64,000 nt of DNA from Pandoraea sp. PE-S2T-3. GTDB taxonomy: Bacteria; Pseudomonadota; Gammaproteobacteria; Burkholderiales; Burkholderiaceae. The translations under genes were made by a program, and so were the position numbers. Location of the stretch: the NCBI RefSeq assembly GCF_002179965.1, contig NZ_NGUQ01000014.1:310001-374000 (forward strand), given 5' to 3'. How positions within the stretch are numbered: the stretch's first letter is position 1; the number at the start of each line of letters is the position of its first letter. Shown here in pieces: positions 1-8,398 of this stretch. The notes below the pieces were generated by a model that did no database searches, was not told where the DNA came from, and worked only from the letters and a program-made list of their open reading frames with translations.

Positions 1-197
1 TGGATCGCCACCAGCACGTCGCGCACGTCCACCGGCAGGTCTTCACACAGCAACACGCCGATATGCGAATTGGTTTCGTCGACTTCGCCGATGGCGACAA
101 TGCGCAGGCTGTGTTTGTCGACATGGGCGCCGTCGCCCAGACCGGTTCTGCCGCCATCGCCCGCGCGCGTGACGATCTTGCTCAAACGATTCCCCAT
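1..197 (-). CDS. Cob(I)yrinic acid a,c-diamide adenosyltransferase (PduO type), N-terminal part
   Basis: The first 65 residues of a protein that runs off the left edge. It opens MGNRLSKIVTRAGDGGRTGL and continues with VDKHSLRIVAIGEVDETNS and IGVLLCE. This is the conserved N-terminus of PduO-type ATP:cob(I)alamin adenosyltransferases, which transfer the adenosyl group of ATP to reduced cobalamin in the cytoplasm. The glycine-rich TRAGDGG segment and the basic patch are the usual ATP-binding residues. The gene is divergent from the lactate/glycolate oxidase operon. The family call is firm; the C-terminal half cannot be inspected. Confidence 0.85.
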   Translation of the reverse strand, partial: MGNRLSKIVTRAGDGGRTGLGDGAHVDKHSLRIVAIGEVDETNSHIGVLLCEDLPVDVRDVLVAI

Positions 198-427
198 CTT
201 GCGATACCTGCTCCTTGCGGCATGCCATGCCCGCCGGTTGTCATACCCCGGTGGCGGTTCGACTTACCTTCTTGTGATAGAAAAACGTCATCTGCCATGC
301 GTTGCCTGTTTTTCAGGCAGCCCTCACGACGCATGTCGACGACAAGTTCGTATGATATGACGCAAAGGGTGGGGAAAAACGCCGTCCCGGCGTAAAATCC
401 ACGCTCATGAGGTGTCAGGGTAGGCGC

Positions 428-504
428 GGTCTCCGGCCAGCGCCCCCGAGACCCCGCCTAATAGGGGCACGCCATCGCCATCCCGCGCTGGCCGCCCGGA
501 GACC
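428..504 (+). promoter_or_regulatory. Structured leader in front of the FAD dehydrogenase gene
   Basis: The non-coding stretch 198-518 ends in a long inverted repeat. Bases 428-435 (GGTCTCCG) pair with 497-504, and 436-443 (GCCAGCGC) pair with 485-492, leaving a four-base bulge at 493-496. The 41-base loop contains a further CCCC/GGGG pairing. The Shine-Dalgarno sequence AAGGAG (508-513) follows at once and the GTG start is at 519. This looks like a folded 5' UTR that could control translation; I do not recognise a known riboswitch class. The rest of 198-427 shows only a small TGCCTG/CAGGCA hairpin at 303-319. Confidence 0.4.
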
Positions 505-518
505 CGAAGGAGAAAGCC

Positions 519-1940
519 GTGAATCACCCCCATCTGCCGTTTGCTGCCAAGCGTCCGTTCCCCGACGCCTTGCTCACCGAGTTGCAAGCCCTGCTGGGCG
601 AGCGCGTGAGCACCAAGGAGGCGCTGCGCGAGCACCACGGCCGTGACGAATCTCCCTTCGACCCGATGCTGCCCGACGCCGTCGCGTTCGCGCACAGCAC
701 CGACGAGGTCTCGCAGATCGTCAAGCTCTGCGCCAAGTACAACGTCCCTCTGATTCCCTACGGCGCCGGTTCGTCGCTAGAAGGTCACCTGCTGGCCGTC
801 GAAGGCGGCCTGTCGCTCGATCTCTCCGAGATGAACAAGGTCGTCTCGATCAATGCCGAAGACCTGACGGTCACGGTCGAGCCGGGCATCTCGCGCAAAG
901 CGCTGAATGAAGCGCTGCGCGATACGGGTCTGTTCTTCCCGATCGATCCGGGTGCCGACGCCAGCATCGGCGGCATGTGTGCAACCCGCGCCTCGGGCAC
1001 CAACGCCGTGCGCTACGGCACGATGCGCGAGAACGTGCTCGCCCTCACCGTGGTGCTGGCCGACGGCCGTGTGATCCACACCGGCACGCGCGCCCGCAAG
1101 TCCTCGGCCGGCTACGACCTGACGCGCCTGTTCGTCGGCAGCGAAGGCACGCTGGGCATCATTACCGAGGCCACCGTCCGCCTGTATCCGCAACCCGAAG
1201 CCGTGTCGGCCGCCATCTGCTCGTTCCCGAGCATGACGGACGCCGTCAACTGCACGATCCAGACGATTCAACTGGGCGTGCCGGTGGCGCGCGTCGAGTT
1301 CGTCGACGCCCTCGCCGTGCGTGCGATCAACAAGCACTCGAAGATGGAACTGCCCGAAACGCAGACGCTCTTCTTCGAATTCCACGGCAGCGAAGCCGGC
1401 GTGAAAGAGCAGGCCGAGACGGTGCAGGCACTGGCCGACGACAACGGCGGCACGGGCTTCGAGTGGGCCACCCGCACGGAAGACCGCAACCGTCTGTGGG
1501 GTGCGCGTCACAGCGCGTACTTCGCGATGCTGCAACTCAAGCCGGGCTGCCGCGCCGTGACGACCGACGTATGCGTGCCGATCTCGCGTCTGGCCGAATG
1601 CGTGGGCGAGACGGAAGTCGATCTGAACGCGTCGAGCCTGCCCTGCCCGATCGTGGGCCACGTTGGCGACGGCAACTTCCACGTGGCGATTCTGATCGAC
1701 CCGGACAAGCCCGAAGAGATCGAAGAAGCCGAGTACCTGAACCAGCGTATCGTCGAGCGCGCCATCCGCATGGGCGGCACGTGCACGGGCGAACACGGCG
1801 TGGGCCTGCACAAGATGGGCTTTCTCGTGACCGAACACGGCGAAGACGCCATCGATGTGATGCGCGGTATCAAGCTGTCGCTCGATCCGCAGAACCTGCT
1901 CAATCCGGGCAAGATTTTCCGGTTGCGCTCGGCGGGCTGA
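519..1940 (+). CDS. FAD-linked D-lactate dehydrogenase (cytochrome type)
   Basis: A 473-residue member of the FAD-binding PCMH/vanillyl-alcohol oxidase-like family. It resembles D-lactate dehydrogenase (cytochrome), which oxidises D-lactate to pyruvate and passes electrons to the respiratory chain. The FAD-binding half shows PYGAGSSLEGH near residue 86 and a GSEGTLGIITE segment near 208. The FAD-linked oxidase C-terminal domain carries GHVGDGNFHVAI near 380 and GTCTGEHGVGLHK near 417. The GTG start is chosen because AAGGAGAAAGCC lies just before it. It is followed after 7 bases by glcD, so the two are probably co-transcribed. Related 2-hydroxyacids, glycolate included, are possible substrates. 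Confidence 0.8.
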   Translation: MNHPHLPFAAKRPFPDALLTELQALLGERVSTKEALREHHGRDESPFDPMLPDAVAFAHSTDEVSQIVKLCAKYNVPLIPYGAGSSLEGHLLAVEGGLSLDLSEMNKVVSINAEDLTVTVEPGISRKALNEALRDTGLFFPIDPGADASIGGMCATRASGTNAVRYGTMRENVLALTVVLADGRVIHTGTRARKSSAGYDLTRLFVGSEGTLGIITEATVRLYPQPEAVSAAICSFPSMTDAVNCTIQTIQLGVPVARVEFVDALAVRAINKHSKMELPETQTLFFEFHGSEAGVKEQAETVQALADDNGGTGFEWATRTEDRNRLWGARHSAYFAMLQLKPGCRAVTTDVCVPISRLAECVGETEVDLNASSLPCPIVGHVGDGNFHVAILIDPDKPEEIEEAEYLNQRIVERAIRMGGTCTGEHGVGLHKMGFLVTEHGEDAIDVMRGIKLSLDPQNLLNPGKIFRLRSAG

Positions 1941-1947
1941 GCACCGC

Positions 1948-3471
1948 ATGAACGCTCCCGCGATTTCGCAAAGCCCACGCGACGCCGACGTGCCCGATCG
2001 GCAGACGCCGCTTGAAGAACGTCAGCGCCAGTTGCTCGATGCGCTGACGCAGATTCTGCCGGCGCACTGCATCCTGCATCGCCGCGAGGACACCACACCG
2101 TACGAGTGCGATGGCCTCGCCGCCTATCGGCGCGTGCCGCTGGCCGTCGCGTTGCCCGAATCGGAATCGCAGGTGCAGCGCATCTTGCAGGCCTGCCACC
2201 AACTCGGCATCCCCGTGGTGCCGCGCGGCGCAGGCACCAGCCTGTCCGGCGGCGCGATGCCCATTTCCGATGGGCTCGTGCTGTCGCTGGCCAAATTCAA
2301 GAAGATTGTCGAGATCGACCCGTACGCGCGCACGGCCACCGTGCAGCCCGGCGTGCGCAACCTCGCCATCTCGGACGCGGCCGCTACCTACGGCCTCTAT
2401 TACGCGCCCGATCCGTCATCGCAAATCGCCTGCACCATCGGCGGCAACGTGGCGGAAAACTCCGGCGGCGTGCATTGCCTGAAGTACGGTCTGACGGTGC
2501 ACAACGTGCTGCGCGTGCGTGCCATCACGATGTCGGGCGAAGCCATCGAATTCGGCTCGCTCGGCCCCGACGCGCCGGGCCTCGATCTGCTCTCGGTGTT
2601 CATCGGCAGCGAAGGCATGTTCGGCGTGGTGACCGAAATCACGGTCAAGCTCATCCCGAAAGCGCAAACGGCGCAGGTCATCATGGCGAGCTTCGACGAC
2701 GTGGAAACCGGCGGCAACGCCGTGGCCGCGATCATCGCCGCCGGCATCATCCCGGCGGGGCTGGAAATGATGGACAAGGCCGCCACGCAAGCAGTCGAAG
2801 AGTTCGTGCACGCGGGCTACGACCTCGACGCCGCGGCCATCCTGCTGTGCGAGTCAGACGGCACGCCGGAAGAAGTCGCCGAAGAGATCATGCGCATCTC
2901 GCATGTCCTGCGCACATCCGGCGCCACCCGGCTTCAGATTTCGCGCAGTGAAGAGGAGCGCCTGCGGTTCTGGTCGGGCCGCAAGAACGCGTTCCCCGCC
3001 GCCGGGCGCATCTCGCCCGACTATTACTGCATGGACGGGACCATCCCTCGCCGCACGATTGGGACTTTGCTCAAACGCATCGAGCGGATGGAACAACAAT
3101 ACGGATTGCGCTGTATTAACGTCTTTCACGCGGGAGACGGCAATATGCATCCGCTGATTCTTTTCAACGGCAACGACCTCGACGAATGGCATCGCGCCGA
3201 AGCGTTCGGTTGCGACATTCTCGAAGCGTGCGTCGAACTTGGCGGCACGATCACGGGCGAGCACGGCGTGGGCATCGAGAAGATCAACTCGATGTGCGTG
3301 CAGTTCTCGGCCGAGGAGCGTGACGCGTTCTTCGGTGTGAAGCGCGCCTTCGATCCGGTCGGCCTGCTCAACCCGGACAAGGGCATTCCCACCCGCGCGC
3401 GCTGTGCCGAATACGGCAAGCTGCACGTGCGCGGCGGCCTGCTGCCTCACCCCGACCTGCCGAGGTTCTGA
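1948..3471 (+). CDS. glcD: Glycolate oxidase FAD subunit GlcD
   Basis: The flavin subunit of glycolate oxidase, which oxidises glycolate to glyoxylate. At 507 residues it is close to the roughly 500 of the E. coli protein. The FAD domain shows VPRGAGTSLSGGA near residue 91 and GGNVAENSGGVHCLKYG, a GlcD hallmark. The C-terminal domain has NVFHAGDGNMHPL and GTITGEHGVG. It sits between the related dehydrogenase and a potassium channel gene whose GTG follows its stop by one base. In the canonical complex GlcD works with GlcE and the iron-sulfur subunit GlcF; only GlcE is present here. Confidence 0.9.
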   Translation: MNAPAISQSPRDADVPDRQTPLEERQRQLLDALTQILPAHCILHRREDTTPYECDGLAAYRRVPLAVALPESESQVQRILQACHQLGIPVVPRGAGTSLSGGAMPISDGLVLSLAKFKKIVEIDPYARTATVQPGVRNLAISDAAATYGLYYAPDPSSQIACTIGGNVAENSGGVHCLKYGLTVHNVLRVRAITMSGEAIEFGSLGPDAPGLDLLSVFIGSEGMFGVVTEITVKLIPKAQTAQVIMASFDDVETGGNAVAAIIAAGIIPAGLEMMDKAATQAVEEFVHAGYDLDAAAILLCESDGTPEEVAEEIMRISHVLRTSGATRLQISRSEEERLRFWSGRKNAFPAAGRISPDYYCMDGTIPRRTIGTLLKRIERMEQQYGLRCINVFHAGDGNMHPLILFNGNDLDEWHRAEAFGCDILEACVELGGTITGEHGVGIEKINSMCVQFSAEERDAFFGVKRAFDPVGLLNPDKGIPTRARCAEYGKLHVRGGLLPHPDLPRF

Positions 3472-3472
3472 C

Positions 3473-4342
3473 GTGCGAGCACTGTCGGAATGGCTGCCGC
3501 ACGACTGGCGGCAGCGGCTTTACATCATCATCTTCGAGGCCGACACCCGCGAAGGGCGTCTGTTCGACATCGCGTTGCTCATCGCGATCGTCATGTCGGT
3601 GCTCGTGGTCGTCGTCTCCAGCGTGCCGGTGGTGCAGGACACGCTGCCGCTGCCGATGGCCATTCTCGAATGGTTCTTCACACTGCTGTTCACGGCCGAG
3701 TACATCGCACGCCTGTTGTGCGCGCACCGGCCGTTGCGCTATGCGCTGTCGTTCTACGGCATCATCGATCTGCTCTCGATTCTGCCGACGTATCTCGCCA
3801 TTCTCGTGCCCGAGTTGCACGGCCTGATCGACGTGCGGCTGCTGCGCCTCATGCGTGCGTTCCGGATTCTGAAGCTCACGGCGTATGTGAACGAAGCCGG
3901 AGTGCTGAGCCTCGCGCTGTATAACGCGCGCCGCAAGATCTTCGTGTTCCTCGGCTTCGTGTCGATCATCGTGGTGATCTTCGGCACGCTCATGCACATC
4001 ATCGAGGGGCCGGAGCACGGCTTCACGAGCATTCCCGTGGGCATCTACTGGGCCATCGTCACGCTCACGACGACCGGCTACGGCGACGTGGTGCCGGTCA
4101 CCGGGCTGGGCAAGGCGATCACGGGTTTCGTGATGCTGCTCGGCTACAGCGTGATTGCGATTCCGACCGGGATCATGGGTGCCGAAATTCATCTGGCCAT
4201 GCGCAAGCAGTCGATCACGACGCGCACCTGTCAGGACTGCCTCACCGAAGGGCACGACGCCGACGCCCGCTTCTGCAAGCATTGCGGCAGCGAGCTTGGC
4301 CCCTACCAAACCGACACGCCGCCACCGGCCGAACCGAGCTGA
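3473..4342 (+). CDS. Voltage-gated potassium channel with C-terminal zinc ribbon
   Basis: A 289-residue inner-membrane ion channel of the Kv type. It has six predicted transmembrane segments. The S4 voltage sensor, with arginines spaced by three (RLLRLMRAFRILKL), lies near residue 122. A pore loop carries the potassium selectivity filter TLTTTGYGD near 199. After the last helix the tail has two Cys-x2-Cys pairs (CQDC and CKHC, about 245-266), a probable zinc ribbon. The GTG at 3473 is chosen because glcD stops at 3471 and the next gene overlaps this stop as TGATG. A channel cotranscribed with glycolate oxidase genes is odd; a link to membrane potential or pH during hydroxyacid oxidation is only a guess. 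Confidence 0.85.
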   Translation: MRALSEWLPHDWRQRLYIIIFEADTREGRLFDIALLIAIVMSVLVVVVSSVPVVQDTLPLPMAILEWFFTLLFTAEYIARLLCAHRPLRYALSFYGIIDLLSILPTYLAILVPELHGLIDVRLLRLMRAFRILKLTAYVNEAGVLSLALYNARRKIFVFLGFVSIIVVIFGTLMHIIEGPEHGFTSIPVGIYWAIVTLTTTGYGDVVPVTGLGKAITGFVMLLGYSVIAIPTGIMGAEIHLAMRKQSITTRTCQDCLTEGHDADARFCKHCGSELGPYQTDTPPPAEPS

Positions 4343-5424
4343 TGACCGACACGAACGATACTCTCGATCACTTCCGCGCCGTCATCGAACACGCCACCGC
4401 CCGGCGTCAGCCCCTGCAATTGCGTGGCGGCGGAACAAAGGCCTGGTACGGCCAGCAACGAGTGGGCGAAGTGCTGGACACACGCACGTATAGCGGCATC
4501 GTGGCCTACGACCCGGCCGAGCTGGTGATCGTGGCGCGCTGCGGCACGCCGCTGGCCGATATCGAAGCCGCACTCGCCGAGCGCAATCAATTGCTGCCGT
4601 TCGAGCCGCCCTACTTCGGGCCCGGTGCGACGATCGGGGGCGCGGTGGCTGCCGGGCTATCGGGGCCACGCCGGGCTGCCGTGGGCGCGGTGCGCGACTT
4701 CGTGCTGGGCGCGAAGCTGATGGACGGCCGGGGTCATGTGCTGAACTTCGGCGGACAGGTCATGAAGAACGTGGCCGGGTTCGACGTCTCGCGCATGCTG
4801 GCGGGCTCGCTCGGTACGCTCGGGCTGATTCTCGAAGTCTCGATCAAGGTGTTGCCGCAGCCGTTTGCCGAACTGACGCTGCAATTCGAAATGAACGCCG
4901 TGGACGCGGTGCGCAAGCTCAACGAATGGGGCGGACAACCGCTGCCGATCACGGGCAGTGCGTGGCGCAACGATTTGCTGGTGATTCGTCTGGCAGGCGC
5001 CTCGGCGGCGATCAAGGCGGCGCGCGTGAAGATGGGCGGCGAGCTGGTCGATGCGATCCATGCGGCCAAGTTCTGGCATGCGATTCGCGAGCAAACGGAT
5101 AACTTCTTCGCCGATGCCGGACCGGGTCAGGCGCTGTGGCGTCTGGCCGTACCGTCCACGGCGGAACCGCATCGTCTGCCGGGCAAGCAGTTGATCGAAT
5201 GGGGAGGCGCACAGCGCTGGTGGATCACGGACGCCGACGCGCAGATCGTGCGCTCGGCGGCCCGTCAGGATGGCGGACACGCGACGCTGTTCCGCTATGG
5301 CGAACCCGGCGTCAGTGTCTTCACGCCGCTGCCCGCGCCGGTCATGCGTATTCACCGCAACCTGAAATCAGTATTCGACCCGGCGGGCATCTTCAACCCG
5401 GGGCGGATGTATCCCGAGTTCTGA
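4342..5424 (+). CDS. glcE: Glycolate oxidase FAD-binding subunit GlcE
   Basis: A 360-residue FAD-binding PCMH-domain protein matching GlcE, the second flavin subunit of glycolate oxidase. Visible features are LRGGGTKAWYG near residue 30, PYFGPGATIGGAVAAGLSGP near 92 and the GlcE/GlcD-like GGQVMKNVAGFDVSRML near 136. It ends with the common FDPAGIFNPGRMYPEF tail. Its ATG overlaps the stop of the channel gene, which implies translational coupling. The usual next gene, glcF for the iron-sulfur subunit, is missing; the opposite-strand MocR gene begins 45 bases later. Confidence 0.88.
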   Translation: MTDTNDTLDHFRAVIEHATARRQPLQLRGGGTKAWYGQQRVGEVLDTRTYSGIVAYDPAELVIVARCGTPLADIEAALAERNQLLPFEPPYFGPGATIGGAVAAGLSGPRRAAVGAVRDFVLGAKLMDGRGHVLNFGGQVMKNVAGFDVSRMLAGSLGTLGLILEVSIKVLPQPFAELTLQFEMNAVDAVRKLNEWGGQPLPITGSAWRNDLLVIRLAGASAAIKAARVKMGGELVDAIHAAKFWHAIREQTDNFFADAGPGQALWRLAVPSTAEPHRLPGKQLIEWGGAQRWWITDADAQIVRSAARQDGGHATLFRYGEPGVSVFTPLPAPVMRIHRNLKSVFDPAGIFNPGRMYPEF

Positions 5425-5425
5425 T

Positions 5426-5449
5426 CGCTGTCAGCGGTTCGCGACAGCG
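5426..5449. terminator. Hairpin between convergent glcE and mocR genes
   Basis: CGCTGTC at 5426-5432 pairs with GACAGCG at 5443-5449 around a ten-base loop. It lies between the stops of two convergent genes and could end transcription in both directions. There is no clear T-run, so the call is tentative. Confidence 0.4.
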
Positions 5450-5469
5450 GTTCTCGTCAGCCGGCCGCA

Positions 5470-7038
5470 TCACCCCTTCGTGTCGACCAGACGCGTGACT
5501 TCCGTTGCGAGCGTACGCACCGCACGGTCGATCTCGCGCGTGAACGGGTGCCCGGTATTCATGCGCAGGAAGTGGTCGTAACGCGTCGAATTGGAGAACA
5601 GGCTCCCCGGCGCGATGCGAATGCCCTTGGCCAGCGCCGCATCGAACAGTTGCTCCGAACTCACGCCGCCCGGCATTTCTACCCACAGACTCAGTCCACC
5701 GGTCGGCAGCGTCAGACGCGTGCCGGCCGGAAAATACGTGGCAATCGCCTCGGCCATCGCCGCACGCTGCTCACGCAAGTGAGCACGCAAGCGACGCAGG
5801 TGCCGGTCGTACTTCGGCGAGTCCATGAATTCTCCCATCGCGATCTGCGCCAGCGCTTCGTTCGGACGCGTCTGGGCGTACTTCAGCATCTCGATACGCG
5901 ACTGCCACTTGCCACCCGCGATCCAGCCCAAGCGCATGCCGGGTGCGAGGGTCTTGTGCAGCGAGGCGCAGTGAATCACGTTGCCGGTGGTGTCCCAGCC
6001 GCGAATGGCGGCGGGGGTATTGTCGTCGTCACCGAGCGCTGAATAGGTGTCGTCTTCGATGATCGCGATGTTTCGCGTTTCGCCCCATTTGACGAGGCGG
6101 GCCTTGTGGGCGTCGGGCATCACCGAGCCGATCGGGTTCTGGAAATGCGGAACGACGATAACGGCCTTGATGTTGTCGTAGGTCTCGCAAGCGAGATCCA
6201 GCGCTTCTAGCGAGATGCCGGTCTGCGGGCTGGTCGGGATTTCGAGCGCGCGAATGCCCATGCTCTCGAGCGTTTGCAGCAACGCGTAGTACGTGGGCGA
6301 CTCGACGGCCACCACGTCGCCGGGGCTCGCTACGGCACGCAGCGCGAGATTGATGGCCTCGATGCAGCCATGCGTGACGACGATTTCCTCCGGCGCGATA
6401 TTCATGCGGGCGGCCAGCGCGCGGCGGGCGATGGCGGCACGAAAGCGGGCTTCGCCGCCGCCCGGAGGCGGTACGCCGTAGAGCAGCGGATTGTCGCGTA
6501 GCGCACGCAACGTGGCCTGACGCAGTTCGGTCACGGGATACAGCGGGGGCGCACCGTGGGCGACCGCAAAGTTGGTGTGCACGCTTGCCTGAAGGCCGCG
6601 CGCAAGAATCGACGACACACGCTGATTGATACCGACGTACTGCGCGAGATCGGGCACCCACGGGCGTGGTTCGTCCAGCGGCGCGAGCGTGGCACGCGCG
6701 GGCGTGCGCACAAAATACCCGGAGCGCGGACGCGCTTCGAGCACGCCCTGTGCTTCCAGATGCCGGCACGTCTGCAATGCGGTCGACAGGCTGACCTGAT
6801 GCCGCTCCATCAGCGTGCGCACGCTCGGCATGCGGTCGCCGGGCACGAGCGTACCGGCCTCGATGGCGAGCAGATAGTGTCCGGCGAGCTGGCGATACAG
6901 CGGCAGGGCCGGAGCGGCTGACGGAGATGGAGACGAAGGCGATGCCGACGGATTCACGTCCGATCGAACGTCGGGCGTAGTCGTGGCGGCTGAGGGCGGG
7001 GGGGCGATGGCGGCATCCATGGGGAGATCATCAGGCAT
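5470..7038 (-). CDS. MocR-type GntR regulator with aminotransferase domain
   Basis: A 522-residue fusion of an N-terminal GntR winged helix and a C-terminal class I aminotransferase fold, the MocR family of PLP-responsive regulators. The start at 7038 (MPDDLPMDAA) is followed by a proline/serine-rich stretch of about 45 residues. The winged helix follows (PLYRQLAGHYLLAIEAGTL, then MPSVRTLMERHQVSLSTALQ). The PLP domain has VVTHGCIEAINLALR, EDDTYSALGDD and the lysine motif ASLHKTLAPGMRLGWIAGG. It is divergent from the DUF2917 gene, and the gap holds repeated ATAACAGA sites that are probable operators. The effector and target pathway are not evident from context. Confidence 0.88.
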   Translation of the reverse strand: MPDDLPMDAAIAPPPSAATTTPDVRSDVNPSASPSSPSPSAAPALPLYRQLAGHYLLAIEAGTLVPGDRMPSVRTLMERHQVSLSTALQTCRHLEAQGVLEARPRSGYFVRTPARATLAPLDEPRPWVPDLAQYVGINQRVSSILARGLQASVHTNFAVAHGAPPLYPVTELRQATLRALRDNPLLYGVPPPGGGEARFRAAIARRALAARMNIAPEEIVVTHGCIEAINLALRAVASPGDVVAVESPTYYALLQTLESMGIRALEIPTSPQTGISLEALDLACETYDNIKAVIVVPHFQNPIGSVMPDAHKARLVKWGETRNIAIIEDDTYSALGDDDNTPAAIRGWDTTGNVIHCASLHKTLAPGMRLGWIAGGKWQSRIEMLKYAQTRPNEALAQIAMGEFMDSPKYDRHLRRLRAHLREQRAAMAEAIATYFPAGTRLTLPTGGLSLWVEMPGGVSSEQLFDAALAKGIRIAPGSLFSNSTRYDHFLRMNTGHPFTREIDRAVRTLATEVTRLVDTKG

Positions 7039-7049
7039 CGGCGGCCACC

Positions 7050-7110
7050 ATAACAGATACAGATTTGCGGAATTGGCATCGTAACAGATGCCCGAAAGCC
7101 CTTCTGTTAT
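7050..7110. promoter_or_regulatory. Probable MocR operator: three copies of an 8-bp motif
   Basis: ATAACAGA occurs at 7050-7057, GTAACAGA at 7081-7088 (direct repeat, 31 bases apart), and the reverse complement TCTGTTAT at 7103-7110. Copies two and three form an inverted repeat with 14 bases between the 7-bp arms. MocR regulators are known to bind combinations of direct and inverted repeats upstream of themselves and a divergent target, which is this arrangement. Confidence 0.55.
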
Positions 7111-7196
7111 GGGCAAAACCGGCGAGCTGTGTGCCTACCGGCAGGGGTCTCGGGTCGATACGCTATTCGTACCTGTTCAACGCACCGGAGTCTGTC

Positions 7197-7622
7197 ATGG
7201 CAAAGCGCCCCCAAACCCTCCAGCCTATCTTCTCGCCGGATCTCGCCCTCACGCAAGGCCGCCGGGACACGCGCGCTGCCGCCACGCACTCCCCCAACAC
7301 CGCTGGTGACCTTGTCGCGCTGCCGGAGCAACTGACGCTGGCGAGCGCTCAGGCATTCCACACGTATGTGCGCCGTGGCGCGGTATTCCATGTGAAGCGC
7401 GGCAGCGTGGCGCTCACCCCTGCCCCGCGCTGGCTCGCCGCGACGGTTTGGGCGGCGCCGGTGCAACTGACTGCCGGTCATGCCTATGTGGTTCAGGAAA
7501 CCGGCTGGCTGGTGCTGAGCACTGACCAAGGCGCAGAACTGACCTGCCACGACGGCGACGCACCGGCCGAACGCGGGCTCACGATGCCGTGGCGTGTACT
7601 GCGGGCGCGGTTCGGCTTTTGA
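7197..7622 (+). CDS. DUF2917 domain protein
   Basis: A 141-residue cytoplasmic protein of unknown function. Residues about 48-110 (LTLASAQAFHTYVRRGAVFH, then VALTPAPRWLAATVW and AGHAYVVQETGWLVLS) resemble the small beta-rich DUF2917 domain, often paired with MocR regulators in Burkholderiaceae. The ATG at 7197 is chosen because upstream in-frame codons lie in the shared promoter region. Divergent transcription from the MocR gene suggests it is the regulated target. The family assignment is from memory of its pattern. Confidence 0.65.
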   Translation: MAKRPQTLQPIFSPDLALTQGRRDTRAAATHSPNTAGDLVALPEQLTLASAQAFHTYVRRGAVFHVKRGSVALTPAPRWLAATVWAAPVQLTAGHAYVVQETGWLVLSTDQGAELTCHDGDAPAERGLTMPWRVLRARFGF

Positions 7623-7667
7623 GTCGAGTCTTGACCGACCTTTGGCCAACACTCACCGGGTCTGACG

Positions 7668-8183
7668 TCACGCCGGCAACAGGCGCTCGATATCCGCACG
7701 GATCGCCTGTGGCTTGGCGGTCGGTGCGTAACGCTCGATGACCTTGCCGTTCGCATCGACCAGAAACTTGGTGAAGTTCCACTTGATCGCTTTGGTGCCC
7801 AGCACGCCGCGCTTTTCGTCGGTCAGATACTGGTAAAGCGGCGCGGCGTCGGGGCCTTTGACGTCCACCTTGGCGAACATGGGAAACGTGACGTGAAAGC
7901 GCAAGTCGCAAAAGCTGCGGATCGCCTGCGCATCCCCCGGCTCCTGCTTGCCGAACTGATTACACGGGAATGCCAGCACCTCGAAACCGCGCGGCGCCAA
8001 CTCCGCATACAGCGCCTGCAAGCCCTCGTACTGCGGCGTGAAACCACACTCGCTCGCCGTATTCACGATGAGCAAAACCTTGCCGCGATACTGCGACAAA
8101 CTCACCGTCTCGCCCGCCAACGTCTGGACGGAAAAGTCATAGACCTGACGTGCCTGTGTTGCCTGCTGTGAACTCGCGCTCAT
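7668..8183 (-). CDS. Glutathione peroxidase family protein
   Basis: A 171-residue thioredoxin-fold peroxidase that reduces hydrogen peroxide or lipid hydroperoxides using glutathione or thioredoxin. The catalytic triad region is complete: NTASECGFTPQY with a cysteine in place of selenocysteine, FPCNQFGKQEPG with the glutamine, and IKWNFTKFLVD with the tryptophan. The start at 8183 (MSASSQQ) is preceded by AGGGAGTC as ribosome-binding site, so longer in-frame versions are unlikely. It is a single-gene unit, convergent with the DUF2917 gene. Confidence 0.92.
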   Translation of the reverse strand: MSASSQQATQARQVYDFSVQTLAGETVSLSQYRGKVLLIVNTASECGFTPQYEGLQALYAELAPRGFEVLAFPCNQFGKQEPGDAQAIRSFCDLRFHVTFPMFAKVDVKGPDAAPLYQYLTDEKRGVLGTKAIKWNFTKFLVDANGKVIERYAPTAKPQAIRADIERLLPA

Positions 8184-8398
8184 CTTTGACTCCCTTTGAT
8201 TGTCGGCACGCGCAGTCTGCCACAATTCGCGCGCCGTTCTGCGGCCATGCCCCTTCGTTATTGGGTAGCACCTTGTTTTTTGCCGGGGTAGCACCTCCCC
8301 ATACGCACGGCTATAATCGTTGGCCTGCACCCCCATCGGCGTGCCGGTGATGCACTTCTGCTCCCGCCCTCCGCCCCATCGACGCCCGAACTCGCCTC

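Noticed and set aside
349-361. CGTATGATATGAC as a possible GlcC or GntR operator
   Set aside because: Only the right half agrees with GTCAT-N3-ATGAC, so it is not a credible site.
498-518. Glycine-riboswitch-like CCGAAGGAG before the first dehydrogenase
   Set aside because: The rest of the glycine aptamer is missing; AAGGAG here is simply the ribosome site of the GTG start.
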